A DNA stretch of 21,381 bases, from assembly GCA_021835105.1 (NCBI GenBank), contig JAKBQS010000009.1, positions 1 through 21,381 on the forward strand. Reading direction: 5' to 3'. Below the pieces are notes generated by a model. It searched no databases. It was given only the letters and a program-made list of their open reading frames with translations, and was not told where the DNA came from. Shown here in pieces: positions 7,897 to 13,853 of this stretch; the first letter of the stretch is position 1; every line of letters begins with the position of its first letter. The position numbers and the translations under genes are program-made. Source of the DNA: Microcaldota archaeon. Lineage in GTDB: Archaea > Micrarchaeota > Micrarchaeia > Micrarchaeales > CABMGC01.

Positions 7897-8889
7897 TCAG
7901 CCCTGGGGTTTCTGCTTCTTCTGCGCATCAGATGCGAACTTTTCTATTCCCGCAACTCCGAAGGGGGTTGGTATGCTGAATCCTTTATTGTCCGTGGGTA
8001 TGAAGACAATGAGGTTCTTGCCGTTAAGGCTTATCTCGTACATCATGTTAAGGGATCTGAGCTGCATTGCATACATGTCTTTCTTGTATTTTGCAGCTGC
8101 TTCAAGCATCTTATCCGCTGCCAGTGACTCGCTCTCAGCAAGCTTGACCCGCGCCTGCTTCTCCCTCTCAGCCGTAGCAACCCTAGCCATGGCACTCTGC
8201 AGCTCCGGGGGTATAACAACATCCCTTATCTCCACGGATATCGCTTTTATCCCCCAGTCATTTACCCTTTCCTGTATAAGGTCCTGTATGTCCTTGCCTA
8301 TAACATCCCTTCCAGCGAGCATTATTGATAATTCGCTCTTCCCTATAACATCCCTCATTGCCGTCTGTGCTGAGAGCTGCACTGCATTGAGATAGGACTG
8401 CACGTTCAATACCGCACCCTCGGGATTGACCACCTTCCAGAATAATATCGCATCTACATCGACAGGGACATTGTCTTTCGTGAGGGTCTTCTCAGCCTTA
8501 AACGGCGTACCAAGAACTCGCGTGTCCAGAGTTATAGGTGTAGACTCTATCAAAGGCACTATCAACCTCAAGCCCGGGCCTATTATACCTACATAATTGC
8601 CTAGGCGAAGCACAGGCATCCTGTTCCACTCATTTATTATCCTTATCGATAACATCGCTACAAGAATTATCGCAAAAAGAATGCCAACAGCAAGCCCCAA
8701 TGCGCCCGCAACGAGGGCCCCTCCTATTCCCAGAACTAGAAATATAACTGCATCGGCAAGGAATGCTACCACTACTGGGTAATTCTCATTTATCCCATCT
8801 TCTTCAGCAGGTTTCTGCGGCGATGCTAGGGCCGAATTGCTGCTACTGTCTTTTCCTGCAGCCCTGTTGTTGTCAGAAGGATCTGGCAT
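7897..8889 (-). CDS. SPFH / stomatin-prohibitin (Band 7) membrane protein
   Basis: The protein has a polar Ser/Asn-rich N-terminal tail, two adjacent hydrophobic segments (about residues 38-85), an SPFH domain (about 88-250) and a coiled-coil helix (AERE, KLAESESLAADKML). Typical stomatin segments are visible: RMPVLRLGNYVGIIGPGL, TKDNVPVDVDAILFWKV and RDVVIPPELQSAMARVATAEREKQA. Such proteins form membrane-bound oligomers that organise microdomains and often regulate a partner protease. The NfeD/stomatin-operon-partner protease is not adjacent. I chose the ATG at 8889 (330 residues) because a TATA-like box at 8921-8929 lies just upstream; the longer frame from 8943 would begin above that promoter. 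The gene is not obviously cotranscribed with a neighbour. Confidence 0.93.
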   Translation of the reverse strand: MPDPSDNNRAAGKDSSSNSALASPQKPAEEDGINENYPVVVAFLADAVIFLVLGIGGALVAGALGLAVGILFAIILVAMLSIRIINEWNRMPVLRLGNYVGIIGPGLRLIVPLIESTPITLDTRVLGTPFKAEKTLTKDNVPVDVDAILFWKVVNPEGAVLNVQSYLNAVQLSAQTAMRDVIGKSELSIMLAGRDVIGKDIQDLIQERVNDWGIKAISVEIRDVVIPPELQSAMARVATAEREKQARVKLAESESLAADKMLEAAAKYKKDMYAMQLRSLNMMYEISLNGKNLIVFIPTDNKGFSIPTPFGVAGIEKFASDAQKKQKPQG

Positions 8890-8920
8890 AAAATCCCAAT
8901 TGACTAATTGCATCAAGGCA

Positions 8921-8929
8921 ATATATAAA
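8921..8929 (-). promoter_or_regulatory. TATA-like box that decides the SPFH start
   Basis: TTTATATAT on the minus strand is centred about 36 nt before the ATG at 8889. Transcription would begin near 8899, below the two upstream in-frame ATG codons at 8943 and 8913, so these cannot be the translation start. Confidence 0.55.
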
Positions 8930-8954
8930 GCGATGCAATACATTCTGAGATGCG

Positions 8955-9437
8955 CTATATGCCCCCCAAGTCCAGGATGCTAATTGTGCAGCTTCTTATC
9001 CTTCCTTTATCATCTTGCACGAAATCAGCGTCGAACCGCCTCCTGTTCAACATAAGCCAAAACCAGAATCTGTCATCCTCCCACATCGCATCCCACGGAA
9101 GGTTGCTTATAGGGAACCATCTCAGCACACCTTCATCTGTATCCTTCTGGGTTCCTGAATACTCGCTTGTAGAAAAAAGATGCACATTCATTATGCCCCT
9201 TCCCTTCGTATCCCCAAATCGCAGGATTCCATGATAAAAAAGGCCGCCGATATCAAGGCCTGTCTCTTCTTTCACCTCCCTGCGTGCGCTCTCCTCTGCA
9301 GATTCGCCCTTCTCTATCTTGCCACCAGGTCCATTCCACTTGCCCTTGCTTATCCCCCTTGTGGCTTCTTTCAGCAGCACAAGGTTCCCGTTTATTATGT
9401 GGCACAGGGTTGCTTCCTGCACATCCGAATCACCCAT
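8955..9437 (-). CDS. Nudix hydrolase, MutT/MTH1-like
   Basis: The Nudix box G-x5-E-x7-R-E-V-x-E-E-x-G-L is complete, with G39, E45, R53, E54, E57 and E58 (start at 9437). These residues bind the divalent metals that attack a nucleoside diphosphate linkage. The KGKWNGPGGKIEKGE lead-in and the downstream FxxSEYSG and EGVLRWFPISNLP segments are like the MTH1-type 8-oxo-dGTP diphosphatases that clean oxidised nucleotides, but substrate cannot be fixed from sequence. A TATA-like GTATATATTT at 9471-9480 lies about 12 nt beyond the expected transcript start for the ATG at 9437, giving a 160-residue protein. The longer frame from 9482 would start inside or above that TATA box and adds an unlikely Cys-rich leader. 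Confidence 0.92.
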   Translation of the reverse strand: MGDSDVQEATLCHIINGNLVLLKEATRGISKGKWNGPGGKIEKGESAEESARREVKEETGLDIGGLFYHGILRFGDTKGRGIMNVHLFSTSEYSGTQKDTDEGVLRWFPISNLPWDAMWEDDRFWFWLMLNRRRFDADFVQDDKGRIRSCTISILDLGGI

Positions 9438-9470
9438 ATCGCAGCACCAACATCCATTGTAATGCAAACC

Positions 9471-9480
9471 AAATATATAC
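9471..9480 (-). promoter_or_regulatory. TATA-like box for the Nudix gene
   Basis: GTATATATTT on the minus strand lies 38 nt (centre) upstream of the ATG at 9437, giving a leader of about 12 nt. It overlaps the upstream in-frame ATG at 9482 and so argues against that start. Confidence 0.5.
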
Positions 9481-9563
9481 AAGCATCCTGTACAAATGCT
9501 ACCGAAAGGACAATAACATCAAGTACGAGAGCTCCGCTGCGAATTCAGTTGCAACCTTATTTT

Positions 9564-10019
9564 TCAGCTAGCTGCTTTCTTAACTAGTGCCGCAATCCTT
9601 GCTTCTTCTACGGTAGTCAGCTTCTTAAGTGCATAGGAATTAGGCCACATAGAACAATCATCAAGGTTCGCCTTGTCGCCGAAGCCTAATGTCGCATATC
9701 TGGCCCCAAACTTATAACCTCCTTGGAAAAAGCATATGATTTTATCGCCCTTTGAATAGGCGGGCATACCGTACCAAGTTCTCGGAGTAAGAGTTGGAGC
9801 AGCGGTTTTTACAATAGCATGTATGCGCTTTGCCATAGCGCGATCTGGTTCTGGCATCTTGGCTATGACGGCAAGTACGGCTTCTTCACCATTAACCTTC
9901 AAATTCTTCTCTTTAAGGTAATCCTTCATTGCAGCTACTTCTTCCTTACTTAAGCCTTTATCACTAGCGGCGTAAAACCCACACTCTTCAGGGGTGGGAT
10001 ATAAGCCACTGCAATGCAT
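9564..10019 (-). CDS. DUF1801 (YdhG-like) domain protein with a 5' end supplied by the transposable element
   Basis: From about residue 20 onward this 151-residue frame follows the DUF1801/YdhG family closely: GLSKEEVAAMKDYL, then MPEPDRAMAKRIHAIV, TWYGMPAYSKGDKIICFFQ, YATLGF and the C-terminal ARIAALVKKA. The function of the family is unknown; the fold is YjbR/CyaY-like or frataxin-like in some annotations. It is much commoner in bacteria, so lateral transfer is likely. The first 18 codons lie over the left-end hairpin of the TnpB element (9978-9998) and do not look like the family. Either the native start is lost and translation begins at the element's ATG (10019), or a shorter form starts at ATG 9929 (121 residues). 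The core itself shows no frameshift or stop. Confidence 0.8.
   Translation of the reverse strand: MHCSGLYPTPEECGFYAASDKGLSKEEVAAMKDYLKEKNLKVNGEEAVLAVIAKMPEPDRAMAKRIHAIVKTAAPTLTPRTWYGMPAYSKGDKIICFFQGGYKFGARYATLGFGDKANLDDCSMWPNSYALKKLTTVEEARIAALVKKAAS
9978..9998 (+). repeat. Left-end hairpin of the TnpB element
   Basis: CCCAC (9978-9982) and GTGGG (9994-9998) form a perfect 5-bp stem around an 11-nt interior. The same stem is used at the right end (11265-11285). Subterminal hairpins of this kind are what TnpA recognises in IS200/IS605 elements. Confidence 0.75.
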
Positions 10020-10024
10020 ATAAA
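10019..10024 (+). promoter_or_regulatory. TATA box for tnpB
   Basis: TATAAA is centred about 23 nt upstream of the ATG at 10044, so tnpB may be leaderless. It lies downstream of the first in-frame ATG (10014), which argues for the later start. Confidence 0.5.
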
Positions 10025-10043
10025 CTTTAATGATGTAATAACT

Positions 10044-11240
10044 ATGGTCATCTTGAAAAAGACATACAAATTCAGGGCATATCCTTCAAAGGAACAAAAG
10101 AATATTCTTAATCGTCAGATGCTTCTCTGCAAGGAACTCTACAATCACCTTCTTGAAAAGGCAAAAGAACATTTTCAAGATACTGGAAAGACCTTCTCAA
10201 AATATGACATGATAAAATGGGTCACCAAATTCAAGAAGGAGCATCCAGAATACAACGAAGTCTATTCGCAGGTATTGCAGAATGTTCCTGACAGGCTCTC
10301 AAAGGCATATAAAAACTTCTTCAGGAGAGTGAAGGAGAAACGCACAGGAAAGAAACAGAAAGTAGGTTTCCCACGTTTCAAGAAATTTGTATCGTCATTG
10401 ACATATCCCCAATCAGGGTTCAAGATAGAAAAGAAGAGAATTGAATTGTCAAAAGTAGGCAAGATAAACTTTGTGAATCACAGAAATATTGAAGGTGGCA
10501 TAAAGACATTCTCAATTAAGAAGACAAAATCACAAGAATGGTATGTCACCATTGTAGTTGAACAGGAAGATATAATTCCATTCTCAAATGGAAAGGAAAG
10601 AGTCGGAATGGATTTAGGAATAAATAAATATGCAGTCCTGTCAGATGGTTCAATACTTCAGAATAAGCATATTTCAAAGTCAGAAAGAAATGCACTTAAA
10701 CGTCTTCAAAAGACAATATCCAGAAGACAAAAAGGTTCACATAAAAGGCAGAAAGCAATATTGAAATTCGCAAAGAAACATGAACATATAGCAAGGCAGA
10801 GAGAAGACCATCTGCATAAACTTTCATACAATCTCGTCAATTCATACTCATTCATTGCATACGAAGAACTGAAGGTTGCAAACATGATGAAGAACCATCA
10901 TCTTGCAAGAAGCATAGGCAAGGAATCTTGGGGAAACTTCACCCAAATGCTGCAATACAAGGCTGAAAGTGCTGGTTGCGTGGCAGTTGGAGTGAATCCT
11001 AAGAATACGTCAAAGACGTGCAGTGAATGTGGAAACGTTCAGGAAATGTCTCTGAAAGAAAGGACATACAACTGCGGAAAGTGCGGTATGTCAAAGGACA
11101 GGGATTTGAACGCATCAATAAACATACTCAAAAGAGCTACTGAAGGACATTCGGGAAGTCACGCCTCTGGAGAGAATATAAGACCTCATCGTGAGGCAGT
11201 TCTCGCTGAACGAGGAACTATATTTGGTGTTTCAAGATGA
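10044..11240 (+). CDS. tnpB: TnpB, RNA-guided DNA endonuclease of an IS605/IS1341 element
   Basis: From the ATG at 10044 the protein is 398 residues, normal for TnpB. The N-terminal helix-turn-helix/wedge region starts with KTYKFRAYPSKEQ. The RuvC-like catalytic acids appear intact: D190 in GMDLGINKY, E274 in YEEL and D354 in DRDLNAS. A zinc ribbon has C326, C329, C344 and C347 (CSEC and CGKC). TnpB cleaves DNA matching the guide of an omega-RNA made from the right end of its own element, next to a short target-adjacent motif, which helps the element persist after excision. Codon use is richer in AAA, GAA and TCA than in the flanking genes. Nothing suggests inactivation. Confidence 0.95.
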   Translation: MVILKKTYKFRAYPSKEQKNILNRQMLLCKELYNHLLEKAKEHFQDTGKTFSKYDMIKWVTKFKKEHPEYNEVYSQVLQNVPDRLSKAYKNFFRRVKEKRTGKKQKVGFPRFKKFVSSLTYPQSGFKIEKKRIELSKVGKINFVNHRNIEGGIKTFSIKKTKSQEWYVTIVVEQEDIIPFSNGKERVGMDLGINKYAVLSDGSILQNKHISKSERNALKRLQKTISRRQKGSHKRQKAILKFAKKHEHIARQREDHLHKLSYNLVNSYSFIAYEELKVANMMKNHHLARSIGKESWGNFTQMLQYKAESAGCVAVGVNPKNTSKTCSECGNVQEMSLKERTYNCGKCGMSKDRDLNASINILKRATEGHSGSHASGENIRPHREAVLAERGTIFGVSR

Positions 11241-11295
11241 CCAATCAAAAAGCACCATTGGAAGCCCACACGATTTATCGGTGGGAGGATGTCAC
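11160..11295 (+). ncRNA. Predicted omega-RNA scaffold (3' end of tnpB to right end)
   Basis: In characterised IS605 elements the guide RNA overlaps the 3' end of tnpB and ends at the right boundary, with the guide in the flanking DNA. Here that segment holds three successive stem-loops: CCTCA/TGAGG (11184-11188 with 11192-11196, loop TCG), CCAAT/ATTGG (11241-11245 with 11257-11261), and CCCAC/GTGGG with an inner CGA/TCG (11265-11285, one bulged A). A competing GCCTC/GAGGC pairing (11163-11167 with 11193-11197) is possible. The 5' limit is a guess. The guide would be the roughly 16-20 nt after about 11295. Confidence 0.55.
11265..11285 (+). repeat. Right-end hairpin of the TnpB element
   Basis: CCCAC (11265-11269) pairs with GTGGG (11281-11285), and CGA with TCG inside, with A11270 bulged and TTTA as loop. 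The outer stem is identical to that of the left-end hairpin at 9978-9998. Confidence 0.75.
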
Positions 11296-11313
11296 CTATT
11301 AGAAGGCATTGCA

Positions 11314-11982
11314 ATGAAGAAAACTATATTCCTAGATATAAACACCATGATCTCGGAGAAGAAGAACGTGGACAACTACATAGCCGAGGCGATAAAGGAC
11401 GTCTACGGCATAGATGCCTCATCCACTGTGCAGGGGTTCATAAGCGATACCGCACAGGCCAGCGTCAGGGCGATACTCTCCTCGAAGGGCATACCAGAAG
11501 AAGAGATAAAGCCTAAGATAGGAATGGCCATGGAATTCCTTCAGTACTCCTATTACAATACTGCCGGGCATGACGGAATCATACTAAACCCCGGGGCGAA
11601 GGACCTTGCCACGAAGCTCTCCAAGGACTCATCCGCCTTATATGTTGTCTCCGGAGAGCCAGAGAAGATAATCGAGAACAAGCTCAAGAGGGCAGGCATG
11701 GAGCGCATCTTCGCAGGCATGGTATCAGGAACGAACAGCGCCACGTTCTCCGACCTATGCTCCGAGATGCTTAAGGTCGCAGGATCCGCAGGCGTGCAGC
11801 CTGAAGGCGTATGGCTTCTTACTTCTATTCCAAAGCTAATAAGCGCAGCGAGCGGCCTCGGGATATCCGCGATAGGGGTATCTGCGATACAAAACGATAT
11901 GGATATTCTCAAGGCTTCCGGAGCAAAGTACATATTCAAGAATCTAAAAGAGAGGAAAATATACGGGCTTCTCATGGAGTAA
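11314..11982 (+). CDS. HAD-superfamily-like protein with degenerate active-site motifs
   Basis: The start is the ATG at 11314, preceded by AGAAGG; the frame is open upstream only because it runs into the TnpB element. The 222-residue protein has the course of a HAD hydrolase: motif I as FLDINTM (Asp8, with Asn where the second Asp is usual), a helical cap, motif II as VVSGEPEK, a lysine-containing segment KIIENKLKRAGM, and a motif IV position reading VWLLTSIPKL instead of GDxxxD. HAD phosphatases use the motif I Asp as nucleophile and motif IV acids for Mg2+. Motif IV acids are gone, so it may be a non-catalytic relative or have changed chemistry. The right end of the element occupies the place where its promoter should be. 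Confidence 0.7.
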   Translation: MKKTIFLDINTMISEKKNVDNYIAEAIKDVYGIDASSTVQGFISDTAQASVRAILSSKGIPEEEIKPKIGMAMEFLQYSYYNTAGHDGIILNPGAKDLATKLSKDSSALYVVSGEPEKIIENKLKRAGMERIFAGMVSGTNSATFSDLCSEMLKVAGSAGVQPEGVWLLTSIPKLISAASGLGISAIGVSAIQNDMDILKASGAKYIFKNLKERKIYGLLME

Positions 11983-12014
11983 ATTCCCTGCCAAAAACAT
12001 CCAAACGAAACTAC

Positions 12015-12359
12015 TCATCCGCGCTTCTCATGTGTCGCCACACGCATCCTTGCGTCTTTATAGTTCCTCAGCGCGGCCTTTATGGTTCCAGAGGTGGCAA
12101 TGCTAAAGATGCCTCCCCACTCCCCCCTGGCGAAGGATAGCGCAAGTATGAACTCCTTCTCCTGCCCGCGGGCAACCCTGGCTACGAAAGCGTTTCCTTC
12201 GACCCTAGAGATGAACTTATAGCCCAGCCTTGAATATCCAACGCTTCCGAAGAGCTTCAGCAGGCAGAGCCTGAGGGATCTCTGCATCTCAGGGGAGGAG
12301 ATGTCTACATTGCCTGAGCACTCGGCAACAATATACCTGCGCTTAGCCTTAACTATCAA
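12015..12359 (-). CDS. rnp2: Ribonuclease P protein component 2 (Pop5-like)
   Basis: This is the Pop5/Rpp14-type subunit of archaeal RNase P, which with Rpp30 helps the catalytic RNA remove 5' leaders from pre-tRNA. The family pattern is clear: KRRYIVAEC at the start, LRLCLLKLFG in the first long helix, a central beta segment and the SGTIKAALRNYK ending, where SGTI is the most conserved part. I chose the TTG at 12359 (114 residues) because a GGTGA site at 12369-12365 lies 5 nt upstream; a longer frame from TTG 12371 would start within that site. It overlaps the end of rnp3 by 11 nt, so the two are translationally coupled. Confidence 0.85.
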   Translation of the reverse strand: MIVKAKRRYIVAECSGNVDISSPEMQRSLRLCLLKLFGSVGYSRLGYKFISRVEGNAFVARVARGQEKEFILALSFARGEWGGIFSIATSGTIKAALRNYKDARMRVATHEKRG

Positions 12360-12870
12360 CCAACTCACCAAATGCAGACACGGATTTTTCGTAGCGCCCT
12401 TTTTCTATTCCTATAAACTCGTTCATTGCGGCAAGCTGTGCCGCAGACAATAAGCCTTCTCTGGATGGTGCCATGGTTACCGCACATGCATTGGCATTCT
12501 CGCGCATGCACATGGCCGCTGCTTTCCTTATAGAGTAGATCCTTCCAAAATCTCCTGAGAGCATTGCGCTTACTATATCCGTGCAAGGGAAAAGTATTAC
12601 CTTTTCCTCCCTAGCGCAATCTTGTATGGCGCGCAACGGCATCATCTCCCTGCCTTCAAATATTATGCCTGCTACGCTCGGGTTCTTCACTGCTCTTGAG
12701 AGAATCTTCTGGTTGCCGCTATTCACAAGGTACCTCTTTCCCAAATCAAATGCGGCGCCCTCTGCCATGTGCACATCCCTTCCCAGCACTAGAATGCGGT
12801 CAAGCCCAAGCCTCCCGATCAGGCCAAAATCCTCCTCGGCATATGATAGCAGGTCAAATTGGTAATGCAT
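12349..12870 (-). CDS. rnp3: Ribonuclease P protein component 3 (Rpp30-like), short form
   Basis: The 173-residue protein is a divergent Rpp30/RNase P component 3, which has a TIM-barrel-like fold. The alignable order is a loop of alternating strands (DRILVLG, RYLVNSG, VAGIIFEG), EKVILFPCTDIV, a helix with IRKAAAMCMRE, the ACAVTMAPSREGLLS segment where homologues have a SSA-type stretch, then an AAMNEFIGIEKGRYEKSVS end. Archaeal homologues are usually about 210-240 residues; several dozen residues near the N-terminus are missing here. A GAGAGAGG site lies about 8 nt before the ATG. Position between pfdB and rnp2, the partner subunit, strongly supports the call. The sequence alone would be weaker evidence. 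Confidence 0.78.
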   Translation of the reverse strand: MHYQFDLLSYAEEDFGLIGRLGLDRILVLGRDVHMAEGAAFDLGKRYLVNSGNQKILSRAVKNPSVAGIIFEGREMMPLRAIQDCAREEKVILFPCTDIVSAMLSGDFGRIYSIRKAAAMCMRENANACAVTMAPSREGLLSAAQLAAMNEFIGIEKGRYEKSVSAFGELVDS

Positions 12871-12934
12871 ACAGGCAACCTCTCTCTTAACAGAAACAGT
12901 CCTACGGCAGGAAGCCTCATGGAAAAGAATGGGC

Positions 12935-13294
12935 TTATTGCGATTGCTTGTAAGCCTTCATTATCCTGTCTCCAAGCTCCTTCTCCTTGCTCTTCAATTC
13001 ATCATACTGCTTGTTTGCGGACTGCATCCTTACTCCATTCAGCTCCATGCGGTCCTTAAGATCGCCAAGCGCTTTGTCCTTGGTGGTCTCCACTATCACT
13101 CCTCCGACAGTGAAGTAGACCTTGCCGGTGGCCTTCTCCAGCTCCTCCATCGCCTTCTCTGCCTCAAGCTTCTGCCCGCGCAGCTGCTCTATCTGTATAG
13201 CAACTGCCTTCATCTGTTCCTGCAGGACCTGGTAATCCTTAAGCATGTTCTCAACATCCCTGCCGCTTTCATGTTCGTTTGGCATAGTGACCAT
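12935..13294 (-). CDS. pfdB: Prefoldin beta subunit
   Basis: Prefoldin is the hexameric alpha2-beta4 chaperone that holds unfolded proteins and passes them to the thermosome. This 119-residue protein has the beta subunit pattern: an N-terminal coiled-coil helix (NMLKDYQVLQEQMKAVAIQ), a beta hairpin (ATGKVYFTVGGVIVETTKDKAL) and a C-terminal coiled-coil helix (LKSKEKELGDRIMKAY). Beta subunits have one hairpin, which fits. ATG codons at 13294 and 13285 are both possible starts; the upstream TATA-like stretch at 13319-13330 slightly favours 13294. It is first in an operon with rnp3 and rnp2, a known archaeal neighbourhood. Confidence 0.95.
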   Translation of the reverse strand: MVTMPNEHESGRDVENMLKDYQVLQEQMKAVAIQIEQLRGQKLEAEKAMEELEKATGKVYFTVGGVIVETTKDKALGDLKDRMELNGVRMQSANKQYDELKSKEKELGDRIMKAYKQSQ

Positions 13295-13373
13295 CGTTAA
13301 ATATAACTGTCTCAGAAAACCATATAAAACAGAAGCATAATATCTTATTGCAATCCTACGCAGGCATCATATC
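13295..13373. promoter_or_regulatory. Divergent promoter region between pfdB and the winged-helix gene
   Basis: On the minus strand GTTTTATATG (about 13321-13330) is roughly 30 nt from the pfdB start. On the plus strand ATAATATCTTA (13337-13347) is about 30 nt from the ATG at 13374. Both spacings fit leaderless or nearly leaderless transcripts, and neither gene has a clear ribosome binding site. Confidence 0.45.
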
Positions 13374-13853
13374 ATGGAAATAAACGAGGCCTCGCTCATA
13401 GAGAAAGAGATGACCATAAGGAACATGAGGCTTACGAAAGAGGTGCTAGAGACAAGGAGGTCAGCAATCAGGTGGCTAGCGCTGACCCTCGGCATAATAA
13501 ATCCGGGAGAGTCTAGGCTGGGCGTCATATCAGTGCTTGATGCGCTTGTATACTTCCAGTTTGCAAAGAAGAGGGATCCTTCAGCCAAGGAGATCGAGGC
13601 ATACATAAATTCAAGCTACGGAAATATAAACGAGAAGACCTTGAGATACCATCTCCTGCGGATGAAGAAGATGGGGCTCATCAAGAACGAGCAGGGGCGA
13701 TTCTACTTCTCTCCGCCCCAGAAGGGAGAGAAATTCGAGGCTGAGGACTGGATCCGCTCGGTCTTCGATTCAAGTGTATCCCAGATAGTAGGAAACGTAA
13801 GCGAAGTAATAAAAGAACTTAACAAAAAATCATTAATCGGCGAATTGAAATGA
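13374..13853 (+). CDS. Winged-helix DNA-binding protein, probable regulator
   Basis: I do not recognise a named family for this 159-residue protein. Residues about 70-122 fit a winged helix: the helix SAKEIEAYI, a second helix, the recognition-helix-like EKTLRYHLLRMKKMGLI and a wing with RFYFSP. The N-terminal half contains a charged helix (residues 1-30) and a segment with LGVISVLDALVYFQFAKK, perhaps for dimerisation. The C-terminal 25 residues form an amphipathic helix. The stop overlaps the next start as ATGA, so it is translationally coupled to the CARDB-like surface protein and may regulate that operon or respond to it. No signal peptide or membrane segment is present. Confidence 0.75.
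   Translation: MEINEASLIEKEMTIRNMRLTKEVLETRRSAIRWLALTLGIINPGESRLGVISVLDALVYFQFAKKRDPSAKEIEAYINSSYGNINEKTLRYHLLRMKKMGLIKNEQGRFYFSPPQKGEKFEAEDWIRSVFDSSVSQIVGNVSEVIKELNKKSLIGELK

Larger units (their letters stand above)
9957..11295 (+). mobile_element. IS605/IS1341-type element: left-end hairpin, tnpB, right-end hairpin, no tnpA
   Basis: The element carries only tnpB; no Y1 transposase (TnpA) frame is present, so it would need a TnpA in trans to move. Matching hairpins with a CCCAC/GTGGG stem mark both sides: 9978-9998 on the left and 11265-11285 on the right. The tetramer TCAC occurs just outside or at each end (9961-9964 and 11292-11295), preceded on the left by TTTA (9957-9960), a plausible target-adjacent motif region. 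The exact boundaries are inferred from these marks. The AAA/AAG-rich, lower-GC coding region contrasts with the flanks. The left end runs into the DUF1801 frame, and the right end lies about 20 nt before the HAD-like gene. Confidence 0.8.

Noticed and set aside
8890..8943. Longer SPFH frame starting at 8943
   Set aside because: The upstream part contains the TATA-like box at 8921-8929, and the added residues do not match the family. ATG 8889 is used.
9438..9482. Longer Nudix frame starting at 9482
   Set aside because: The start would overlap the TATA-like box at 9471-9480 and adds a Cys-rich leader not typical of the family.
10014..10043. Upstream ATG start for TnpB at 10014
   Set aside because: It lies above the TATA box at 10019-10024, and family similarity begins after ATG 10044.
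11191..11313. Upstream extension of the HAD-like frame
   Set aside because: It runs through tnpB and the right-end hairpin and has no relation to the HAD fold.
12581..13059. Plus-strand frames over rnp3 and pfdB
   Set aside because: They are shadows of recognisable minus-strand genes and have no start signals.
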